64,000 nucleotides of DNA from Modestobacter sp. VKM Ac-2986 (GCF_026967795.1 NZ_JAPVBH010000001.1:1-64000), one strand, 5' to 3'. Positions 41,509 to 50,504 are shown, counted from the stretch's first letter. Notes: a model not told the origin generated them from the letters alone. Made by a program: numbers and translations.

Positions 41509-41523
41509 GTGAGGTTACCTCAC
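41509..41523. promoter_or_regulatory. MarR operator 1
   Basis: GTGAGGTTACCTCAC: perfect 7-bp inverted repeat around T, 16-30 bp before the ABC exporter start and upstream of the MarR promoter. Confidence 0.7.
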
Positions 41524-41540
41524 GGTGTGGTAACCGCACC
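41524..41540. promoter_or_regulatory. MarR operator 2
   Basis: GGTGTGGTAACCGCACC: 8-bp arms with one mismatch, directly abutting operator 1 (centres 16 bp apart). Both share a GGT(T)ACC core, consistent with one repressor binding both. Confidence 0.65.
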
Positions 41541-41548
41541 GATGTCGC

Positions 41549-41560
41549 TAGGATTCCCGC
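41549..41560 (+). promoter_or_regulatory. Leaderless -10 element of the MarR gene
   Basis: TAGGAT (41549-41554) followed by 6 nt and then ATG 41561, so transcription should begin at the start codon. The operators occupy the -35 region. Confidence 0.5.
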
Positions 41561-41989
41561 ATGACCGCCTCCCCGCCCGACGACGGGACGGCGGTGCTCG
41601 GCGAGCTGGTGATGGGCGTGGCCCGCACGCTGCGCCGCCGGTTCATGGCCGCCCTCGCCCCCTGGGACCTCTCCCCCCACCAGGCCCGCGCGCTGCGGGT
41701 GGTGTGCGGGCGCGACGGCGTGCGGTTGTCGGAGCTGGCCGAGGCGCTGCGGATCGCCCCGCGCTCGGCCACCGAGGTCGCCGACGGGCTGCAGGAGCGC
41801 GGGCTGGTCGAGCGCTCCCCCGACCCGGCCGACCGGCGGGCGGTGGTGCTCACGCCCACGCCGGCCGGCCGGCAGGTGCAGCAGGAGGTGGACGCCGCCC
41901 GCGGCGCCGACGCGGGCGAGCTGTTCACGCGGCTGTCGGCCGACGACCGCGCCGAGCTCGCCCGGATGCTGCGGGCGCTCACCGACTGA
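41561..41989 (+). CDS. MarR-family transcriptional regulator
   Basis: A 142-residue winged-helix repressor. DLSPHQARALRVVCGRDGVRLSELAEALRIAPRSATEVADGLQ is the recognition region, and LVERSPDPADRRAVVLTPT is the wing with the conserved DxRxxxxxLT pattern. It is divergent to the ABC exporter at 39652-41493, which it most likely controls along with itself. Confidence 0.9.
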   Translation: MTASPPDDGTAVLGELVMGVARTLRRRFMAALAPWDLSPHQARALRVVCGRDGVRLSELAEALRIAPRSATEVADGLQERGLVERSPDPADRRAVVLTPTPAGRQVQQEVDAARGADAGELFTRLSADDRAELARMLRALTD

Positions 41990-42135
41990 GCTCCCGCCCC
42001 GCAGGCGGTGGTGCGCAGTCGTCGGGCTCTCCGCATGCGGTGTGACCCCGACGTCTGCGCAGTGGCGGGGCCCGGCGGCGACCCGCGCGCGAGGGGGTCT
42101 CGACCGCGGGCACCCGGTGGGTCCACCATCAGGCG

Positions 42136-42975
42136 ATGACAGTGCCGTCATCCCCCGACTCGTCCCCCGACGTGCTGGCCGGCTGGACCGAGGAGTCCTT
42201 CACCAACGCCGGCCTCACCCACACGATCCACTCGCGGGGCTCGGGCCCCGGGGTGGTGCTGTTGCCCGAGCTCCCCGGCATGACGCCGGCGGTGCTGGGC
42301 CTGGCCGACCACCTGGTCGGTGCCGGCTTCACCGTCGACGTCGTCAGCCTGTTCGGTGAGCCCGGCCGGCCACTGTCCCCCGGCTATGCCGCCCGCAGCA
42401 TCGCCTCGGCCTGCATCAGCCGGGAGTTCCGCGCCTTCGCCACGCGCGCCGACCGGCCGGTCGCGGAGTACGTGCGGGCCGCCGCGCGCCGGCTGCACGA
42501 CCGGGTGGGCGGCCCGGGCGTCGGGGTGATCGGCATGTGCTTCAGCGGCGGCTTCGCCCTGGCCTCGGCCGCCGAGCCCGCCGTCCTGGCGCCGGTGGCC
42601 AGTCAGCCCGGCGTGCCGTTCCCGCTCACCGCCGGCCACCGCCGCGACATCGGGATGTCGGCGCGGGAGGCCGACGTGATCAGCGAGCGGGTGCGCAGCG
42701 AAGGGCTGTGCCTGATGGGCCTGCGGTTCAGCGAGGACACCGCCTCGCCCCGGGACCGCTTCCGCGCGCTGCGGGCGACCTTCGGCGACGGCTGGCTGCC
42801 GGTGCAGCTGAACTCCCGGCCCGGCAACGAGGCCGGCATCGGGCCCAACGAGCACAGCGTGCTGACCAGCGCGGACGTCGAGACGCCCGGGCACCCCACG
42901 CACGAGGCGCGCGAGCAGGTGGTCGCGTTCCTGCGGGAACGCCTGGCCGCGGTCCCGGCCGGGCCGAGGCGCTGA
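42136..42975 (+). CDS. Dienelactone hydrolase-family protein
   Basis: A 279-residue alpha/beta hydrolase. The nucleophile elbow GVIGMCFSGGFAL carries Cys in the GxCxGG form typical of dienelactone hydrolase; a Glu near PELPG and the C-terminal His (GPNEHSVLT) complete a Cys-Asp/Glu-His set. Dienelactone hydrolases open lactones in chlorocatechol breakdown, but many relatives have other ester substrates and no catechol genes are nearby. The start lacks a clear ribosome site. It is convergent to the large surface protein gene. Confidence 0.82.
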   Translation: MTVPSSPDSSPDVLAGWTEESFTNAGLTHTIHSRGSGPGVVLLPELPGMTPAVLGLADHLVGAGFTVDVVSLFGEPGRPLSPGYAARSIASACISREFRAFATRADRPVAEYVRAAARRLHDRVGGPGVGVIGMCFSGGFALASAAEPAVLAPVASQPGVPFPLTAGHRRDIGMSAREADVISERVRSEGLCLMGLRFSEDTASPRDRFRALRATFGDGWLPVQLNSRPGNEAGIGPNEHSVLTSADVETPGHPTHEAREQVVAFLRERLAAVPAGPRR

Positions 42976-42993
42976 GCACCCCGGCCCGGGCCG

Positions 42994-43034
42994 GCCGGCG
43001 GGTGGTCACCAGCGGCGGCTGACCACCCGCCGGC
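42994..43034. terminator. Inverted repeat overlapping the surface-protein stop codon
   Basis: Perfect 15-bp arms GCCGGCGGGTGGTCA / TGACCACCCGCCGGC with an 11-nt loop. The left arm contains the TGA of the minus-strand gene (43008-43006), so the last codons lie in the hairpin. It likely terminates both convergent genes. Confidence 0.7.
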
Positions 43035-46000
43035 GGGCCAGCACCAGCAGCAGCAGCAGTGACCCGAGCAGGACCGACAGCGCACCGAGCACCAGCGGCG
43101 GACCGACGTCCGTGCCGGTCGACGCCAGGGCCGCGGGCGGGACGGTCGGCGTGCTGCCGGACCCCGCGGCCGCCGGGGTGCCACCGGGTGCCCCGGTGGC
43201 CGGGGTGCCACCGGCTGCCCCGGCGGCCGGGGTCTCCTGGTCGGCGGGGGCCGCGACCGGCGCGAGGACGTCGATCGACGGGGCGGGCACCGGAGCCGGG
43301 GCCGACGGGACAGCGGGGTCCGGCAGCGGGACCGGAGGGGCGACCGGGGGGCCGACCGGCGGGGCGGTGTCGCCGGGCGCGGGGACCGGGTCGGGCGGGA
43401 CCACCGTGACGGCGACCTCCGCCCAGTGGCTGGCCAGCAGCGCACCCGACCCGGCCGGCGGGTCGGCGGCCGCCGTCGCCGACCGGACCAGCCGGCCGGT
43501 CCGCGCGTCCTCGGCGGTCACCCGGTAGGGCGCCGACACCGCGCACGTCGTGGTCTCACCACGCGCCAGCGTCACCGCCTGGCAGGTCGTGGGCACACCG
43601 GCGGAGTCCCGCACCTCCAGCGAGGTGAGGCGGACGTTGCCGTTGTTGCGGACCAGGAACCGGTACAGCAGCTCGTCACCGGGACGCACGGCCTCGACCG
43701 GGTCGGTGCCCGAGGCGGTCGTGACGGTGGTCGTCATGCCGATCTCCGCACGGACCGCGGCCAGCAGCACCGAGGCGGTGTCGGGGAGGGACTCCACCGA
43801 CGTCCCGGCGGCGTCTCCGCGGGCGGTCGCGGTGTGGGTCACCCGGCCGGCCAGGAGATCGGCCTCGGTCACCACGTGGGTGACCTGGACGGGGCACAGC
43901 ACCGAGGCGCCGGGCTGCAGCAGCGCGGCCGCGCAGGCGGTCGGGCCGCCGTCAGCGTCGACCACCGCGACGTCCCGGACGCCGACGTTGCCGACGTTGG
44001 TCACCCGGTGGCGCCACTGGACGACGTCCCCGACGTCGGGGAGCGCGGCGCCGCCCGGCACCCGGGACACGGCCGTCTCCAGCGCCGGCGCGGGATCGGA
44101 CGGGCTCGACACCCACGACGACGCACTGGCCCGCGGGCCACCGCGCGGCTCGGCCGCGGTCACGGTGGGCCGGTACTCGAGGACACCGGCCGTGACGTCG
44201 GCAGGGGTGACCGAGTACGCCGCTGCCGTGCAGGTGGTGGAGGCGCCCGGGGGCAGGCTCGTCCGGGCGCACACCGCCGCCGGTGACACCAGCGCCTCGA
44301 CCGTGAGGTCGCTGAGGGTGACGTCCCCGGTGTTCGTCACGTAGACGCTCCACAGGACCGACTGCCCGTCGACCAGCGCGTCCCTCGGACCGACACCGGG
44401 GCGGTGGGCCACCGCGACCGCGGTCAGCGCCGGGGTGGCCGGGCCCACCGGCACGGTGGCCACCACGGGGCCGAAGGCCAGCGGCGTGGTCGAGTCCGGC
44501 GCGCTGCCGGTCACCGTGGCGGCGGAGACGACGCCCTGCCCGGCGTCGAACTCGCCCTGGGTCACCCGGTGGGTCGCCAGTGCGGTGCAGGTCATGGCGG
44601 TTCCCGGTGCCAGCGACGACTGCGGGCAGGTGGCTGCCCCGACGAGCTGGTCGGTGACCTCGACACCGGTCATCTCCACGTTGCCGTCGTTGGCGACGAG
44701 GTACCGGTACGCGATGCCGTCGCCCGACCGGACCCCCGCGGCATCGGCCGGCGCGGCCACCGTCGACAGGGGCGTCACCGTCAGCGAACGGGCTGCCGGG
44801 ACGACGTCGACCGTCACCGAGGCGGTGTCGTTGCCGCGCACCGGGTCCGCGTCCTCCGCCGACAGGAACAGCGCCTCGTCGACCACCGGGTCCGCCGACT
44901 GCACGGTCCCGACGACGTCCAGGGTGACCTCGTCGCCGACCGCGAGGTACGGCACCCGCCACGACCCGTTGGCCGCGCTGTAGGCACCGGAGCTGGGGGC
45001 GCCGGAGGTGACGAGGACACCGGGGTGCGGGGCGTTGCGCAGCAGCAGGTCCCGCGCGTCGGAGGGACCACGGTTGGTCACCACGACCTGGAAGGACACC
45101 GACTGGGTCTGCACCACCCGCTGCGCGCTGGCCGTCATGCGGACGTCGATGTCGGAGCGCCGCACCTGGGGCCGGTCGAGCACGTGCACGTTGTCGCCGG
45201 TGTCCGGGTCGGGTGAGGCGGCGGAGACCCGACGGGTGCGGGTGAACCGGTCGTCCTTGGACGAGGCGCGCAGCACCGTGTCCGAGGTGACCGTCCAGTC
45301 GGCGCCCACCGCCAGGGTCTCCAGGGTGCAGACCACGACGGCCCCGTCGGCGGAGACCCCGCCGACGACGCTGCCCTCGTAGTGACAGGTCCCGCCACCG
45401 GCGCCCAGCTCCGGCACCGGCTGCCCGGTGGGCACGGGCATCCGCAGCACGACGCCGTCGGCGCGGGTCCGTCCGGCGTTGTGGACGGTGACGACGGCGT
45501 GCACCGGCTCGCCGGCGACGAGGTCGGGCCCGCGGGGGTCGGCCGCCTCCTGCGTGACCGACAGGTCCGCCTCCAGGTACACCTCGAGGGAGACGGTGGC
45601 GGTGTCGTTGCGCGGCTCCACGTCCTGCACCGGGGACACGGCGGTCGCCGTGGCCGACGCGAGACCGGCCGGCGCCGTGGGACGCACCGCGGCGGTGCCG
45701 GTCAGGGTCTCGGTCCCGTCCACCGCGATCTCCGGGATCGTGCAGCCGGACGTCGTGGTGCTGCACGGCACCCCGGCGACGTCGGTGATGTCGATGCCCG
45801 GCGGCAGGACGCTGAGGAACGACACGTGCTGGGCGGTGGAGGGACCGAGGTTGGTGACGGCGAGGGTGAAGGTGAAGGTCTCGCCGGGCCTGACCCGGCC
45901 GGGGACGGCGGTGTGCAGGTCCAGGGCCACAGCGAGGTCGGCCCGCTCGCCCACCGGGTCGGCGTAGGAGGCGTTGTTGTCCGTGACGTCCGGGTCGGGG

Positions 46001-47805
46001 GTCTCGGCCAGCACGACCACGCTGTTGTCGACCACGTCGCTGCCCGACGCCGACAGCCTGACCACCATCTCGACGGTGGCCGAGGCGCCGGGGCCGAGGT
46101 CGGGGAGCGGGCACTCCACCGTGCCGGTCCCCGGGTCGACCACGCAGCTGACCGGGGTCCCGTCGACGCTCGCGGAACGGAAGGACGCCCCCACCGGCAA
46201 CGGGTCCACCAGCCGGACGCCCCGGGCCACCGACGGCCCCTCGTTGGTGACCACGGACGTGTAGGTGACGTCCTGTCCGGCGATGGCCCCGCCGCTGCTG
46301 TTCAGGGTCACGCCGAGGTCGGCCGAGGTCGTGACCGTGTCGCTCGTCGTCCGGACGTTGTTGCCGGCCACCTGGTCGAACGTGCCGGAGGCCGTCGCGG
46401 TGAGGAACGCGTACTGCGCGCCCGGCGCCGCGCCCGCCGGCACGGTGCCGGTGATGGTCAGCGACCGGGACTGCGCGACGGCGAGGGTGTCGTAGTCGCA
46501 CGTGACCGTCTGCCCGGACAGCGTGCACGTGCCGTCCGCCGTGCTCACCGTGGCGCCGTCGAGCTCCGGGAGCGTGGCGGTGACCCGTGCGTCGGGCTCG
46601 GTGCTGGGCCCGTTGTTGACCAGCGCGACGGTGTACTCGGCCGTGCGTCCGGCCACCAGCGGACGGGTGACCTGGGTGGCGGTCACGGCGAGGTCCGCTG
46701 CCGGGTCGACCCGCGTGACCACCTGGTTCGACGTCGAGGTGCGCCGCTGGCCGGCCAGGTCGTCGTCGAAGGAGACGGTGGCGTCGTCGGTGATCGTCGA
46801 CTCGGCGCTCGCGGTGTCCACCCGCACCTGGTAGGAGATGCTGCGGTTGTCGTCGGGCCGGATGACGCCACCGGCGGTCGCGGTCGACCCCAGCCCCACC
46901 CGCACGCGCACCGTCCGGGTGGCCGCGTCGTACTCCCCCTGGTCGTCTCCGGCGGCGTCCGAGCGGACCTCCGTCGCCGAGGCGGTGATCGCCCGGATGG
47001 ACCCGGGCACGAAGGTGACGCCGGCCGGGAGCACGTCGGTGACGACCGCGTTCCTGGCCGGGTTGCCGCCGGCGTTGGCCGCGCTGACGGTGTAGGTGAG
47101 GAGCTCACCGACGTTGGCCGTCGGGCCGCCGTAGCGGGTGGTCGCGGTGGTGGTGGCCACCACGCACGGCCCGGTGCCGAAGGAGATGTTGTCCAGGAAG
47201 TTGCCGACGGAGGGGTTGCCGCCGGCCGACGTGACGGCGCGGAAGCCGAACCGGGTGGTGGTCTGGCCGGCCGGCACGGTGTAGGTGCCCGAGTGCACGC
47301 CCCACGCCGTCCGTCCGTCGCTGAGGTTGCCCTGTCCGGTCAGCAGCCCGCTCGGTGCACCGAGGACGACGGACATGACGTCGGTGCCCGACCGGCCGCG
47401 GTGCGCGAGCTCCCAGCGCAGCGTCTGCCCGGGGGTGGTCGGCAGGTCCTGGTAGAGCGTCGACGGCTGGGTGGCGTTGAGCTCGGCGAACTGGCTGCCC
47501 GCCGCGGCCGGCACCCCCTGGAAGGGCGCCCGCCACAGCTCGATGAGGCCATCGGTGGCCGTGGTCCGCCAGCCCGGCACCTGGTTCTCGGGGAGGAACG
47601 CGAAGCTGTTGTCCGGGATGACGGGGAGCTCGAAGCCGCCGTCGGCCAGTGCCACGCTCGCGCTGCACGACGCGGGGGTCTGGGCAGCGGCGGCCGAGGT
47701 CGCCGACGTCACAGGGACGATGCCCACCACCAGCCCGGCCAGGAGGGCACCGACCGCACCGGGCGCCGTCCGTCGTGGCCGCGCGCCCCATCGAGCACCA
47801 CGCAT
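43006..47805 (-). CDS. Large secreted DUF11-repeat surface protein with LAxTG sorting signal
   Basis: A 1599-residue exported protein. An Arg-rich n-region and hydrophobic core (GAVGALLAGLVVGIVPV) followed by AAAAQTP form the signal peptide. An N-terminal lectin-like domain follows (GGFELPVIPDNSF...FLDNISFG). Then come many ~120-residue DUF11-type beta-sandwich repeats of the form YTVxxxNxGPSxAxxVxxxDxLPxG (for example TYTSVVTNEGPSVARGVRLV). The C-terminus has a Pro/Ala/Gly-rich wall spacer, LASTGTD, a hydrophobic helix (LVLGALSVLLGSLLLLLVL) and RRRVVSRRW, a sortase substrate of the LAxTG type. Probably a cell-wall-anchored adhesin or spore/cell coat fibre. The ATG at 47805 follows GGGGGTGA. 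Confidence 0.88.
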   Translation of the reverse strand: MRGARWGARPRRTAPGAVGALLAGLVVGIVPVTSATSAAAAQTPASCSASVALADGGFELPVIPDNSFAFLPENQVPGWRTTATDGLIELWRAPFQGVPAAAGSQFAELNATQPSTLYQDLPTTPGQTLRWELAHRGRSGTDVMSVVLGAPSGLLTGQGNLSDGRTAWGVHSGTYTVPAGQTTTRFGFRAVTSAGGNPSVGNFLDNISFGTGPCVVATTTATTRYGGPTANVGELLTYTVSAANAGGNPARNAVVTDVLPAGVTFVPGSIRAITASATEVRSDAAGDDQGEYDAATRTVRVRVGLGSTATAGGVIRPDDNRSISYQVRVDTASAESTITDDATVSFDDDLAGQRRTSTSNQVVTRVDPAADLAVTATQVTRPLVAGRTAEYTVALVNNGPSTEPDARVTATLPELDGATVSTADGTCTLSGQTVTCDYDTLAVAQSRSLTITGTVPAGAAPGAQYAFLTATASGTFDQVAGNNVRTTSDTVTTSADLGVTLNSSGGAIAGQDVTYTSVVTNEGPSVARGVRLVDPLPVGASFRSASVDGTPVSCVVDPGTGTVECPLPDLGPGASATVEMVVRLSASGSDVVDNSVVVLAETPDPDVTDNNASYADPVGERADLAVALDLHTAVPGRVRPGETFTFTLAVTNLGPSTAQHVSFLSVLPPGIDITDVAGVPCSTTTSGCTIPEIAVDGTETLTGTAAVRPTAPAGLASATATAVSPVQDVEPRNDTATVSLEVYLEADLSVTQEAADPRGPDLVAGEPVHAVVTVHNAGRTRADGVVLRMPVPTGQPVPELGAGGGTCHYEGSVVGGVSADGAVVVCTLETLAVGADWTVTSDTVLRASSKDDRFTRTRRVSAASPDPDTGDNVHVLDRPQVRRSDIDVRMTASAQRVVQTQSVSFQVVVTNRGPSDARDLLLRNAPHPGVLVTSGAPSSGAYSAANGSWRVPYLAVGDEVTLDVVGTVQSADPVVDEALFLSAEDADPVRGNDTASVTVDVVPAARSLTVTPLSTVAAPADAAGVRSGDGIAYRYLVANDGNVEMTGVEVTDQLVGAATCPQSSLAPGTAMTCTALATHRVTQGEFDAGQGVVSAATVTGSAPDSTTPLAFGPVVATVPVGPATPALTAVAVAHRPGVGPRDALVDGQSVLWSVYVTNTGDVTLSDLTVEALVSPAAVCARTSLPPGASTTCTAAAYSVTPADVTAGVLEYRPTVTAAEPRGGPRASASSWVSSPSDPAPALETAVSRVPGGAALPDVGDVVQWRHRVTNVGNVGVRDVAVVDADGGPTACAAALLQPGASVLCPVQVTHVVTEADLLAGRVTHTATARGDAAGTSVESLPDTASVLLAAVRAEIGMTTTVTTASGTDPVEAVRPGDELLYRFLVRNNGNVRLTSLEVRDSAGVPTTCQAVTLARGETTTCAVSAPYRVTAEDARTGRLVRSATAAADPPAGSGALLASHWAEVAVTVVPPDPVPAPGDTAPPVGPPVAPPVPLPDPAVPSAPAPVPAPSIDVLAPVAAPADQETPAAGAAGGTPATGAPGGTPAAAGSGSTPTVPPAALASTGTDVGPPLVLGALSVLLGSLLLLLVLARRRVVSRRW
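43175..43228. repeat. 27-bp tandem repeat in the wall-spacer region
   Basis: Two near-identical 27-bp units (GGGGTGCCACCGG.TGCCCC...) encoding GTPA.GA.G nonapeptides in the spacer of the large surface protein, with degenerate flanking copies. Confidence 0.6.
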
Positions 47806-48025
47806 CCCGTCACCCCCGCACCGTCCGTCACAGCGACCCCACTGGTCACGCGACGCGGTGGACCTTGACAGCCCGCGTGGTGCCGCCACGCACGCCGCGC
47901 GGCACGCCGCGGAGATGTCGCGACGACCGTTCCTGCAGGTCGACAAGGCGATCGGGCGTCAGGCACCCACCGGCCCGCGTGGCCAGCGCTGGCCTCCCGG
48001 GGACGGGACGGGCAGGCTCGGTGCC
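47806..48025. other. Upstream region of the large surface protein gene
   Basis: 220 bp with no convincing gene. It contains an isolated TTGACA (47865-47870, plus strand) without a good -10, and G+C-rich inverted segments. The promoter of the minus-strand surface protein must lie here but I cannot define it. Confidence 0.3.
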
Positions 48026-48157
48026 GTGACCGGACCCGCGCACGACCCAGACCAGGTCAACCTGCACCCCGGGCAGCACGACGAGGGCGGGGAGGGCGGC
48101 ATGGCCACCCGCGAGCTGGCCGCCCGGCACCAGGCGGAGGACGACGAGGAGGACTGA
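48026..48157 (+). CDS. Very small acidic/hydrophilic protein
   Basis: A 43-residue open frame from GTG 48026: starts VTGPAHDPDQVNLHPGQHD, has GGEGG in the middle and ends RHQAEDDEED. No hydrophobic core, so it is probably unstructured. It ends 3 bp from the convergent DUF1992 gene, which is a typical real gene boundary, and a GGCAGG lies upstream. I do not recognise it; it could be chance. Confidence 0.4.
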   Translation: MTGPAHDPDQVNLHPGQHDEGGEGGMATRELAARHQAEDDEED

Positions 48158-48160
48158 GCC

Positions 48161-48649
48161 TCAGCCCGCCCGGCGCCGCCACCAGCCCCGGCGGCGGGAC
48201 GGCGCGGGTGGCGCCGGCACCTCGACCGGCGGCTCGGGCACGGCGGGGTGCTCCGCCCGCCACCGGGCCAGCTCCTCGTCCAGGTCGGCCATGCCCACCG
48301 CGATCCAGACACCCTCGACCGGCCGCCGGTAGTACTGGTCGACGCGCGCGTTGTGCGCCTCCACCACCGCCCGCGCCCGCTCCTCGGTGGGCTGGGCGGC
48401 GACCAGCGCGGGGAGGTCCTCGCGTTCCTTGCGCAGCACCAGCCCCGAGGGCAGCATCGACACGGGGTCGGCCTCTTCACGGCGGGCCCATTCCAGGGCC
48501 CACTCGTAGCTGCTCTTCTCCCTGTCCCGGCGCGGCAACGGCTTGCCCGCCCCCGCCAGGCCCTCGAAGGCACCCCGTTCCCGGCCCTGGGCGATCTGCT
48601 GCTCGACCCAGGACCCGAACGACATGCCCTCGGGCTTGCGCTCGGTCAT
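48161..48649 (-). CDS. DUF1992 (DnaJ-homologue subfamily C member 28-like) protein
   Basis: A 162-residue protein. The DUF1992 core is GSWVEQQIAQGRERGAFEGLAGAGKPLP, followed by ALEWARREEADPVSMLPSGLVLRKEREDL. The C-terminus is Pro- and Arg-rich (PPVEVPAPPAPSRRRGW). The function of the family is unknown. GGGAGG precedes the ATG at 48649. It is divergent to the NUDIX gene with only 32 bp between starts. Confidence 0.85.
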   Translation of the reverse strand: MTERKPEGMSFGSWVEQQIAQGRERGAFEGLAGAGKPLPRRDREKSSYEWALEWARREEADPVSMLPSGLVLRKEREDLPALVAAQPTEERARAVVEAHNARVDQYYRRPVEGVWIAVGMADLDEELARWRAEHPAVPEPPVEVPAPPAPSRRRGWWRRRAG

Positions 48650-48681
48650 CGTCGTCCTCCCGGTCTGCCAGGCTAGGTCGC

Positions 48682-49224
48682 GTGCGGACGACGAGCAGCC
48701 GAGAGGTCTACCGGAACCCCTGGATACGGGTGCGGGAGGACGCCGTGGAACGACCCGACGGCTCCGCCGGCATCTACGGCGTGGTCGAGAAGCCCGACGC
48801 CGCACTGGTGATCGCCGCCGAGCGGGGCGGCTTCTGGCTGGTGGAGCAGTTCCGCCACCCGCTGGGCCGCCGGTCCTGGGAGTTCGTGCAGGGCACCTGG
48901 CCCAGCGGTGGCGGCGGGACGGCGGAGGAGCTGGCCCGCGCCGAGCTGGCCGAGGAGACCGGCCTGCGTGCCGGGGCGATGCGGCTGCTGGGACGGATCG
49001 ACATCGCCCCGGGCCTGACCGACCAGCAGACCGACGTCTGGCTGGCCGGTGACCTGACCCCCGGCCCCACCGCGCGCGAGGACACCGAGGCCGACATGCG
49101 CCAGCAGTTCGTGTCCGAGGCCGAGCTGCGCGCGATGGTCGGCGACGGGCGGTTCACCGACGCCCCGTCGCTGGCCGCGCTCTCGCTGCTGCTCCTGGAC
49201 CGCGGCGCGGCGTCCGAGGAGTGA
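48682..49224 (+). CDS. NUDIX hydrolase (ADP-ribose pyrophosphatase-like)
   Basis: A 180-residue NUDIX enzyme. YRNPWIRVREDAV and ALVIAAERGGFWLVEQFRHPLGRRSWEFVQGTWP resemble ADP-ribose/nucleotide-sugar diphosphatases. The Nudix box reads TAEELARAELAEETGL, so the usual Arg of RE is Ala, while both metal-binding Glu of EE are kept. GTG 48682 is the start; no ribosome site is obvious. The STAS gene follows 29 bp later and may share its transcript. Confidence 0.85.
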   Translation: MRTTSSREVYRNPWIRVREDAVERPDGSAGIYGVVEKPDAALVIAAERGGFWLVEQFRHPLGRRSWEFVQGTWPSGGGGTAEELARAELAEETGLRAGAMRLLGRIDIAPGLTDQQTDVWLAGDLTPGPTAREDTEADMRQQFVSEAELRAMVGDGRFTDAPSLAALSLLLLDRGAASEE

Positions 49225-49253
49225 ACCGGGGCACTCCCGGGCAAGGACGGGGC

Positions 49254-49649
49254 ATGGACGATGCTGAGGACACCGTCGAGGTCACCGTCACCGAGCACGA
49301 CGCGGAGACCGCCGAGATCCGCGTCGTCGGCGAGCTCACCGAGGGTGCCCGCCGGCCGCTGGTCCGGGCGATGACCGACCTGATGCTCGGCGCCCCCACG
49401 CTGAAGAAGGTCCAGCTGGACACCTGCGGGGTCACCTTCATGAACTCCGCCGGCATCGCCTCGCTGGTGCAGCTGCACAAGATGGTCCAGCCCCGCGGGA
49501 TCGAGCTGCCGCTGGTCGTGCACTCCACCACGGTCGCCCGGCCGCTGCAGCTGTCGGGCCTGTGGCACCGGTTCACCGTCGTCGACCGCCGGGACGACGG
49601 CCCCGACGTCGTCCACGAGTCCACCCACCGGCGCACCGAGCACAGCTGA
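49254..49649 (+). CDS. STAS-domain anti-sigma factor antagonist
   Basis: A 131-residue single STAS domain: EIRVVGELTEGARRPLVRAM, VQLDTCGVTFMNSAGIASLVQL and PLQLSGLWHRFTVV. The phosphorylatable Ser is in FMNSAGIASL (normally D-S-x-G). Such proteins bind an anti-sigma kinase when dephosphorylated, releasing the sigma factor. The HATPase protein at 50563 and the PP2C phosphatase at 12766 are plausible members of the same switch. AAGGA precedes the ATG at 49254; a GTG at 49221 is less likely. Confidence 0.88.
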   Translation: MDDAEDTVEVTVTEHDAETAEIRVVGELTEGARRPLVRAMTDLMLGAPTLKKVQLDTCGVTFMNSAGIASLVQLHKMVQPRGIELPLVVHSTTVARPLQLSGLWHRFTVVDRRDDGPDVVHESTHRRTEHS

Positions 49650-49650
49650 C

Positions 49651-49673
49651 GCACCCCCTCCTCGGAGGGGCGC
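49651..49673. terminator. Short terminator-like hairpin
   Basis: CCCCTC/GAGGGG stem with loop CTCG plus flanking GC pairs, between the convergent STAS and NmrA-like genes. Confidence 0.5.
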
Positions 49674-50504
49674 CTACAGGTCCAGGTCGGCGAGGTGCTC
49701 GGCGTAGCCGCGGGGCGGGCGGCCGAGCAGGCTGGTCAGCACGCGGGGACTGCCCACGAACCCGTGCGCCCGGTGGTGGTCGTACGTGGTGCGCCGGCAG
49801 CGGGCCACGTACGAGGTGGGCACCTCGCCACCCGGGACGACGTCGTCGGCGACGACCTCACGCCCCAACCGCTCACCGATCAGCTCGGCCATCCGCGGGG
49901 CGGTCAGCGCCTCGGGCCCGGCGGCCTCGAACGTGCCGCCGTCCAGGCCGTCCTCCAGGAGGAGCACCGCGGCGGCCTCGGCGACGTCGCGCAGGTCGAC
50001 CAGCGACTGCCCGGTGCGCAGGCCCCACGGGCTGCGCAGCACCCCGGACGCCCGGACCGCGGCGAGCTGGTCGTCGTCGGTGCCGGCGTAGGTGCAGGGC
50101 CGCAGCACCCGCCACGAGCGCAGACCGCTGGTGTCCAGCGCCTCCTCGGCGCGGTCCTTGGCGGCGTGGTGCGGCAGCGCGCGCAGCTGCGGGCGCAGCA
50201 CCGAGTGGTAGACGACGCGGGGGACGCCGGCCCGGCGCGCCTCGGCGAACAGCGCCGGCGCCCCCTCGGCCTCGTCGGGGTCGAAGGCGGGCCAGACCAG
50301 GTACAGCGCGTCGGCGCCGGCCAGCACGGACGACCAGGACATCGGTGCGGTCAGCTCGGCGACGACCACCTCGGCCCCGAGGGCGGTGAGCTCCGGGCGG
50401 GGGCCGCGGCGCGAGACGACCGCACGCACCTGCTCGCCCCGGCTGCGCAGCTCACGGACGGCGGCCGTGCCGGTGGGCCCCCCGGCCGCGGTGACCACGA
50501 TCAC
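49674..50504 (-). CDS. NmrA-like NAD(P)-binding protein
   Basis: A 276-residue atypical SDR of the NmrA/QOR2-like group: VIVVTAAGGPTGTAAVRELRSRGEQVRAVVSR (Rossmann motif), ADALYLVWPAF, VVYHSVLR, a YAG-containing segment, and substrate-domain EALTAPRMAELIGERLGREV. Some relatives are redox sensors, others quinone reductases; the classical YxxxK pair is not evident. I prefer GTG 50504 because homology begins at VIVVT; the frame is open to 50537. Confidence 0.82.
   Translation of the reverse strand: MIVVTAAGGPTGTAAVRELRSRGEQVRAVVSRRGPRPELTALGAEVVVAELTAPMSWSSVLAGADALYLVWPAFDPDEAEGAPALFAEARRAGVPRVVYHSVLRPQLRALPHHAAKDRAEEALDTSGLRSWRVLRPCTYAGTDDDQLAAVRASGVLRSPWGLRTGQSLVDLRDVAEAAAVLLLEDGLDGGTFEAAGPEALTAPRMAELIGERLGREVVADDVVPGGEVPTSYVARCRRTTYDHHRAHGFVGSPRVLTSLLGRPPRGYAEHLADLDL

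Noticed and set aside
39187-42045. A 952-codon plus-strand open frame across the ABC exporter
   Set aside because: Antisense shadow of the ABC gene with no recognisable domains; the minus-strand product has complete ABC motifs.
45382-47868. An 828-codon plus-strand open frame
   Set aside because: It is the mirror of the DUF11-type surface protein; its translation is Gly/Arg/His-rich low complexity without domains.
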